Shown: positions 43,171-48,663 of the stretch, one piece after another | How positions within the stretch are numbered: position 1 is the first letter of the stretch | Layout of the letters: every line of letters begins with the position of its first letter | DNA from: Spongospora subterranea f. sp. subterranea | Lineage: Eukaryota; Endomyxa: Phytomyxea; Phytomyxea; Plasmodiophorida | Direction of reading: 5' to 3' | Assembly: GCA_049724395.1 (NCBI GenBank) | Contig: JAUGWO010000295.1 | Location: 1 to 48,663 of the forward strand | DNA: 48,663 nt | The notes under the pieces: model-generated | What the model was told of the DNA's origin: nothing | Database searches by the model: none | Seen by the model: only the letters and a program-made list of their open reading frames with translations | Program-made: the position numbers and the translations under genes

Positions 43171-43587
43171 TTAAAAGCTGATAAATGGCGCCTCGATAGA
43201 ATATACCTTAGTTAGACTTGCCTTAAGTCGCTTGTAAAAAGAAGCGGGTCTATAAAAGACATATTGATGATGGTGTAAAAAATAATTATCCATGATAGCC
43301 AAAGAACAGCAGCGGCCGACAAGGCGATAGTCGAATATCTCACATCTAATACCATTAAATGCACTGATAAAAACATAGAGACAATGGATACTAGACATAC
43401 ACTTTTCAGTTCCTGTTGATTTTCTATGTAAAGATATATTCAAGATCCATATAGCAGGGAAGATGAATCCCCAGAAGAAACAAGATTTTGAAGCTTGAAC
43501 GGTCTGCTGGTCCCTGAGGATTTGCGGGTTACCTACCTGGGCTCGATCCGGCTGAGCCTCCTCCATGAAAGACGCTGCTGTTGACAA
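43171..43587 (-). CDS. Hypothetical small membrane protein, 138 codons
   Basis: Intact minus ORF. After a hydrophilic start (EEAQPDRAQVGNPQILRDQQ) come a hydrophobic stretch (SCFFWGFIFPAIWILNISL) and a second weaker one around YVFISAFNGIRC. The FW-F-FP--W pattern occurs in small eukaryotic membrane proteins, but no family is assigned. The C-terminus may be intronic. Start uncertain: two Met within the first eight residues. Confidence 0.4.
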   Translation of the reverse strand: MSTAASFMEEAQPDRAQVGNPQILRDQQTVQASKSCFFWGFIFPAIWILNISLHRKSTGTEKCMSSIHCLYVFISAFNGIRCEIFDYRLVGRCCSLAIMDNYFLHHHQYVFYRPASFYKRLKASLTKVYSIEAPFISF

Positions 43588-43818
43588 GCGAATACGGTTG
43601 ATATCAATAGAGAATGGATATCTGATACGTCATACGATAGATTGATATCGAGTGGAAATGAGGATCAGGGGCTGCGCAGACACCTACCGGGTAGCGCGGT
43701 GTTCATGTATCTTACCGTGACAGATGATGACTGTATTGAGTGTACATGTATTGAGTGGTGCCACACAGGTCCCCTCAACCAATTCTCAACCATTGTACAG
43801 TACTAGTAGTAATCGTCA
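43588..43818. other. No supported gene
   Basis: Upstream of the small membrane protein gene; may hold its promoter. No motifs recognised. Confidence 0.35.
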
Positions 43819-44110
43819 AGGTCTACGAATACCAGCAGCAGGTTTGAGGCTGGTAATAGAATGAATTGTTTATTTCATCACGAGTTCAGCCTGAAACCGG
43901 TCGCGAATTCCTGCCTGAAAAACCTGCTGCTGGTATTCGTAGACCTGGAAGGTTTGCTACAAAGAAGGCGTCGTGCGGACGGTTCGAATTCTTTGTAGCA
44001 AACTGTAGCAATCGTCAAGATCACGCATACCAGCAGCCGGTTTGAGGTTGTTAATGAATCGATTATTTCATGACGAATTCCAGGACCCCGAAGCCAATCG
44101 CAGAGTCCGC
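43819..44110. repeat. Nested perfect hairpins with a third partial copy
   Basis: 43819-43845 and 43920-43946 are perfect 27-bp inverted copies (aggtctacgaataccagcag...). Immediately after, 43952-43966 and 43989-44003 are perfect 15-bp inverted copies (gtttgctacaaagaa). A diverged direct copy of the left arm and loop follows at about 44010-44085 (accagcagccggtttgaggt). Typical of a small foldback element inserted next to a related copy. Confidence 0.9.
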
Positions 44111-44572
44111 GGGGTCAGCCTGGCTATGATAGCGCAGCTCCATAGTTCTTGGTTCTTGGAATAAATATGTTCTTAATTTCATTAATGAATGGCTCAATTG
44201 ATACACCATGTTCATATCCACTTCACATCACAAATTGTCAAATCTGTGCAAGAGCTGGTCTTTTCCCTCACTTGGGTACCGTCCTAATCAATGGTAGAGC
44301 CATATAACGAAATTGGCTGAACCTCAAATAGCATGGAATAGTCTGGCGGTGTCATTTGATAACAGTCAGCCGTAGTTGATTTGAACGAGTTGTCAATTCT
44401 CCTCCCCTCCCCCCAATGCTAATGTATTAAACCGATCAGTTAACCACATGCCTGAGCCTTGTACTAAAGTTTGCCCCAAAATGGTCCAGTGTCAACGCCA
44501 ACGGTAGCAATGGGTTGATCATGAAGATGAGGGGGATTGGGAGTCACCACCTCACTCAAATCAATGTGGGAG
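44111..44572. other. No supported gene
   Basis: Nothing recognised; a small acidic frame (DHEDEGDWESPPHS) near 44517 could be an upstream exon of the next feature. Confidence 0.3.
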
Positions 44573-44792
44573 ATGGACCTGATCACCAACATTCTTCAAC
44601 TGTTGGACGCGTTATCAACCAATGGCGCCAAGGTGGATGCATCGCATCTGTCATTGTAAACCAGTTGGAACGACCGGCGACCTTGATGTGGACAAGTCAA
44701 TCCCAACATACCTTCGTACAGATCGGGGTGAGTCGTTTCGGGTCATGATTGGCAACATATCCGACATCAAAGGAGAAGTTCCCATGGGGTGA
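44573..44792 (+). CDS. Hypothetical small gene, two possible exons
   Basis: MDLITNILQLLDALSTNGAK is an amphipathic, protein-like start; after SHLSL a GT-AG intron of about 40 nt would lead to SIPTYLRTDRGESFRVMIGN and end in GEVPMG and a stop at 44790-44792. Phase was not fully verified and no family is recognised. May have upstream exons. Confidence 0.3.
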
Positions 44793-44996
44793 AATATCCC
44801 ACAACACAGTGAACATATCATCATGAACTCGCCTCAGTTTCCTGTTCAAGGTTTTACAAATTAATACAAGAACAGCGTATCGATGTGATTGGCCATAACC
44901 GAACGACTAGGGTTGATAATTGATGCAGTAACAAACCACTTTTGCGGTTCAAATCGTGATCGGCATTTAGGTTTTACACGCGATTAAGGTTAATTT
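44793..44996. other. Intergenic
   Basis: No ORF; AT-rich. Confidence 0.3.
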
Positions 44997-45548
44997 CTAT
45001 CTTAAACATAAACTTGTGGCGTTTCTGGCTATTTCATCATAACTTCGCCGTACTTGCGAGCGCTTCTCTGATTGCCTCAGAGACGTTTTGATCACGGCTT
45101 GCCCATGATGTTCGTTAAATCGCATTCGCTCGATGTAGTTGAATTGAGATTTGGGAACATCGACGGCTATTGGTATTGCCATTACGATGTTATCGATTCA
45201 GTCTTCTGTTTTGCATAGAAGAAACATACCCATTGGAAGCTCTTGTCTGTTTGGAGAGTAGCAACAATATAGGAACTGAAATCACTGACACCCGCCCGAA
45301 CCACTTTCTCCAGGGCTTCTCTTAATTATTGTGTTCTCCGCCGATTTTGGGTGCTCGTTCATGAGGTTTACAGGAGCGACAGTTCCAATATTGAGCATTT
45401 TGACAAGGACTCTGTGGTGCACTGTGTCTTGACGATTCATCGATCGCCCGGCAATAGCACCACCACCTTTGCCCAACACACCACAGCCAACTCGCTCCTC
45501 GATCACAACTGCCCTGTCTGTATTCTCTAACCGGAACCCATCGCCCAT
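44997..45548 (-). CDS. Hypothetical minus-strand gene, probably spliced
   Basis: The first ORF starts MGDGFRLENTDRAVVIEERV and has a glycine-rich turn GVLGKGGGAIAG and NRQDTVHHRVLVKMLNIG. A separate downstream ORF (45182-44997) starts MAIPIAVDVPKSQFNYIERM. Possible short GT-AG introns between 45200 and 45290 could join them, but phases were not settled. No known family; the glycine-rich block is not a confident P-loop. Confidence 0.3.
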
Positions 45549-45747
45549 TTTACTAGATTATCCCCATTCACCGCTGGTACCGTCTTCACCTGACGATTCT
45601 GAAAAGCTCAAAACCTACAGAGTCCGAAACCCAGCACAACTGTCATGATTCTATTATTTGTGTAATGAATATCGGGACCGGTGACACTATTCCAGATCTG
45701 TTGATTATACAGACGACTTGACGAGAATACGACTTTAATGTCGGCAA
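45549..45747. other. Intergenic
   Basis: Non-coding; may hold the promoter of the minus-strand gene. Confidence 0.3.
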
Positions 45748-46026
45748 TTGGAGGTCCCTGGTTCAGTCGTCATTTGGGAACCCAAAATCATCAATAAGAG
45801 ACTGCAGTCGACAATCAAATTGGGGATCATTCTAAGGCTTTTTAACGACCTTGATCGCGTGTATCGGTTCATACTCACAATTTTCCTGATTTTACATTTG
45901 TTGATACTGATCTCCACAGTTTCTCTCTGCGTTTGTCGTTTTCGTTCTCATTATTTCTGTAACGGTCCTTCACACATCTCTGATAACATTGTTGAGCATT
46001 ATTCGTGTTTTAATGTGAATAGATAA
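45748..46026 (+). CDS. Hypothetical 92-aa ORF with one hydrophobic segment
   Basis: Open frame with a strong hydrophobic stretch (YRFILTIFLILHLLILISTV) followed by a Cys-rich tail. Could be a small single-pass membrane protein; equally AT-rich chance. No second line of evidence. Confidence 0.25.
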   Translation: MEVPGSVVIWEPKIINKRLQSTIKLGIILRLFNDLDRVYRFILTIFLILHLLILISTVSLCVCRFRSHYFCNGPSHISDNIVEHYSCFNVNR

Positions 46027-46250
46027 CAGGCGGGCACAGTGGCGGGCGGCAAGTTGGCAATTGATTACACTCGTCGAGGGTCGAGATCGACCCATAGACC
46101 GCCGGTCCTGGCAATCATCCGTCCCTTCAGACGGAAAGGGGATCGCTTCAACCCATCACATAATCGGCACGATTGCCGCCCGGGATCACATCACCCCAGA
46201 CCATTGTTGAGATTGTTGGCCGTCCCGCTGCCAGACATTCCTTCCCGGGT

Positions 46251-46535
46251 ATCATGACGGGCCGACCGACTTTGACCTGCCGGATTCTATTCGCCAACAC
46301 CGAGCTCAAGATACTATTGAGCGATATCCCGCCGGAAATGATGGGTTGTGATCTACAGGCGTTGATCGGTGAGAATTGGCCTGTCCAGATTGGTGGACCA
46401 TTGGGTCCTGCTGATTCACAACAGATAACTATGATCTTTTACGGCCATCGGATTGTAAATGATCAACCGCTCCACCGTATGTGCCAAAACACGCTTTTTG
46501 TTTGTGAACGGCAATATCATTGTATTTATCTGTGA
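46251..46535 (+). CDS. Ubiquitin-like (UBL3/MUB or Rad60-SLD type) protein, partial model
   Basis: Starting at MTGRPTLTCR, the frame has a beta-strand start (CRILFANTELKILLSDIPPE), a helix ending in LQALIGENWPV, and a later strand-turn ITMIFYGHRIVNDQPLHRM. The order beta-beta, helix with a conserved WP, then I--GR-L matches the membrane-anchored ubiquitin-fold or SLD-type UBL family. A GT at about 46478 may start an intron, with the end of the domain in a further exon. Confident only as ubiquitin-like. Confidence 0.45.
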   Translation: MMTGRPTLTCRILFANTELKILLSDIPPEMMGCDLQALIGENWPVQIGGPLGPADSQQITMIFYGHRIVNDQPLHRMCQNTLFVCERQYHCIYL

Positions 46536-46790
46536 GCACTTTCTGTTCAGAACAGAAATTACTGGTCGAGAGAATCTCTTCAATATTAGTTAGCCGGCCA
46601 CCTCCACGTCGTCGAAGTAATATAACACGTTTTCATAAATGGTGACAAGCTGACTCGAGTAGGGTTTTGTTCAGCCAGAGGCAGTAGTTGGGAACTATGC
46701 TGTCTCATATTGTGATCACATCATCCGCTTGACACATCTCGTATCGGCTCACCATCCAGTTCCCTGCCAATCCACACAGCTCGTATCGGT
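46536..46790. other. Intergenic
   Basis: Contains two similar words, cgtatcggctcaccatcc and cgtatcggttcaccatct, about 45 bp apart near 46740 and 46785; otherwise nothing. Confidence 0.35.
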
Positions 46791-47325
46791 TCACCATCTT
46801 ATCATTTGCAAATCATGTTCATAGTCTCCCACTCTAATCAACGTCGTCAAATACAGATTCTCCCCATAATCAGTAATGGTCTCGTGATCGTTGTATCGGG
46901 AAAGTGTCGGCAATATATGGTCTACCTGACCCAATGACATAACCCTAAGGCTGAGTTCAGACACCAGCGATATCCTCATCCCTAACTTCACCCTTTCATC
47001 ATCTAACACCCAAAGCGATGCTTGCATTGACCGCTTCAGAAGGGCTGCCAATGACCCGTTGCATAGTCCCAGGCATGATTCGCCGGCAGATATGGTCCGA
47101 TTGATGTTCATTGATATGCTGGACAATGGCACAACACATCTCCTAGCGTGTCTGGCCAATGACCAATGCCCCATTCCTGCCTCTAATTATTCGAAACGAC
47201 CGCGTCTTCCTCGAGGAAGCGCAGACGAAGTCGTCACCCACCCCTGGCGACAGATACACAATGTCCAAAGCCACAAGAAACGTCTGAATCACATCGTGTG
47301 TGATGCGACTCTCGTGACAGTTCAT
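46791..47325 (-). CDS. Hypothetical two-exon gene, 159 aa
   Basis: Exon 1 (47238-47325) starts MNCHESRITHDVIQTFLVAL; a 55-nt GT-AG intron (47183-47237) leads in phase to exon 2 (46791-47182), beginning with GMGHWSLARHARRCVVPLSS. The exons total 480 nt. The C-terminal part has hydrophobic helices (ASLWVLDDERVKLGMRISLV) and ends with a Trp. No known family. It abuts the satellite array on its 5' side. Confidence 0.45.
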
Positions 47326-47371
47326 ATCATCGTGTATTCCACCATATGATGCGACATCGACTCGTGAGGCC

Positions 47372-48663
47372 GCTATATTACATATATTGATATCGATCAA
47401 TATACATATATTGAGTTCACACGCTATATACATATATTGATATCGACTATAATCTGGTCCATAATGTGTCTCATTGTGTATTACAATATCACACACATAT
47501 CGCTATATACATATATTGATATCGACCATATTGTGTCTCGCATACATATATTGATATCGACTATAATCTGGTCCATATTGTGTCTCATTGTGTATTACAA
47601 TATCACACACATATCGCTATATTACATATATTGATATCGACTATAATCTGGTCCATATTGTGTCTCATTGTGTATTACAATATCACACACATATCGCTAT
47701 ATTACATATATTGATATCGACTATAATCTGGTCCATATTGTGTCTCATTGTGTATTACAATATCACACAGATATCGCTATATTACATATATTGATATCGA
47801 CTATAATCTGGTCCATATTGTGTCTCATTGTGTATTACAATATCACACACATATCGCTATATTACATATATTGATATCGACTATAATCTGGTCCATATTG
47901 TGTCTCATTGTGTATTACAATATACATATCGCTATATTACATATATTGATATCGACTATAATCTGGTCCATAATGTGTCTCATTGTGTATTACAATATCA
48001 CACAGATATCGCTATATTACATATATTGATATCGACTATAATCTGGTCCATAATGTGTCTCATTGTGTATTACAATATCACACACATATCGCTATATTAC
48101 ATATATTGATATCGACTATAATCTGGTCCATATTGTGTCTCATTGTGTATTACAATATCACACACATATCGCTATATTACATATTGATATCGTCTCATTG
48201 TGTATTACATTCGCTATATTACATATATTGATATCGACTATAATCTGGTCCAGTGTGTCTCATATTCAATATCACACACATATCGCTATATTACATATAT
48301 TGATATCGACTATAATCTGGTCCATATTGTGTCTCATTGTGTATTACAATATCACACACATATCGCTATATTACAATATCACACACATATCGCTATATTA
48401 CATATATCGACTATAATCTGGACTATAATCTCGGATATCGACTATAATCTGGTCCATATGTGTCTCATTGTGTATTACAATATCACACAGATATCGCTAT
48501 ATTACATATATTGATATCGACTATAATCTGGTCCATAATGTGTCTCATTGTGTATTACAATATCACACACATATCGCTATATTACATATATTGATATCGA
48601 CTATAATCTGGTCCATATTGTGTCTCATTGTGTATTACAATATCACACAGATATCGCTATATT
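47372..48663. repeat. AT-rich 80-bp satellite array, open at the right edge
   Basis: The unit runs catatattgatatcgactataatctggtcc..., then ...tctcattgtgtattacaatatcacacac...tatcgctatatta, with an 80-bp period over most of the array (about 14 full or partial copies). Variants: catattgtg/cataatgtg and acacac/acacag, plus deleted units near 47930, 48185, 48250 and 48400. The array continues past the window. Overlapping ORFs within it are repeat artefacts. Confidence 0.97.

Noticed and set aside
45282-45548. GVLGKGGGAIAG as an ATP-binding P-loop
   Set aside because: Spacing does not match GxxxxGK[ST], and no Walker B or other motif follows.
47437-48514. Family of overlapping 68-117-codon ORFs
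   Set aside because: They are all readings of one 80-bp satellite unit in successive frames; no independent gene signal.
1-48663. CRISPR arrays or bacterial defence loci
   Set aside because: The tandem repeats have no unique spacers, and all recognised genes are eukaryotic with spliceosomal introns.

Overview
The window reads as nuclear DNA of an unidentified microbial eukaryote. Recognisable genes are split by many very short GT-AG introns (about 40-65 nt, one of 97 nt). The proteins are typical eukaryotic housekeeping and signalling families: PTEN, CstF-50, exosome Csl4, LC8 dynein light chain, SEC14-GOLD, a cathepsin D-like protease and an Aurora/PLK-like kinase. The retroelement mix and a Harbinger-type ORF recall oomycetes, plasmodiophorids or early-diverging fungi, but nothing here fixes the lineage. 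No bacterial operons, CRISPR arrays, tRNA or rRNA genes were seen.

Layout. 1-1.4 kb is a Ty1/copia pol relic. 1.6-6.4 kb is one minus-strand, membrane-anchored ankyrin-repeat gene built partly by tandem amplification of a ~465-bp exon-intron cassette; its start codon is preceded by five overlapping three-codon uORFs. 7.1-10.1 kb holds a broken LINE followed by a Ty3/gypsy 3' relic. 11.2-13.8 kb is a ten-exon gene whose splice model joins an ABCC TMD0-like membrane domain to three PX domains. 14-21.9 kb is relic-rich: an inverted pair of P-loop gene fossils, a perfect 33-bp hairpin, a copia gag relic and a pogo/CENP-B-like transposase fragment.

From 21.9 to 38.4 kb the DNA is mostly compact and genic: kinase (-), two unrecognised genes in convergent arrangement, SEC14-GOLD (-), CSTF1 (+), LC8 (-), aspartic protease (+), PTEN (+), EXOSC1 (-). 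Stop codons of convergent neighbours lie only 26-93 bp apart. A 56-bp minisatellite and a Penelope-like relic interrupt this part.

From 38.4 to 44.1 kb the DNA is dominated by inverted repeats, two of them tail-to-tail partial duplicates of coding sequence, one beside a Harbinger-type Myb/SANT ORF. 44.4-47.3 kb has small unrecognised genes and a ubiquitin-like gene. The window ends in an 80-bp AT-rich satellite that runs off the right edge.

The housekeeping genes do not form a pathway. CSTF1 (mRNA 3'-end cleavage) and EXOSC1 (RNA exosome) both act on RNA; PTEN, SEC14-GOLD and the PX protein all concern phosphoinositides or lipids, but this may be chance. Exon models for the PX gene, kinase, PTEN, SEC14-GOLD and the 46.8-kb gene were checked by intron phase and total length (all multiples of three). 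The protease gene is the exception, with one base too many.
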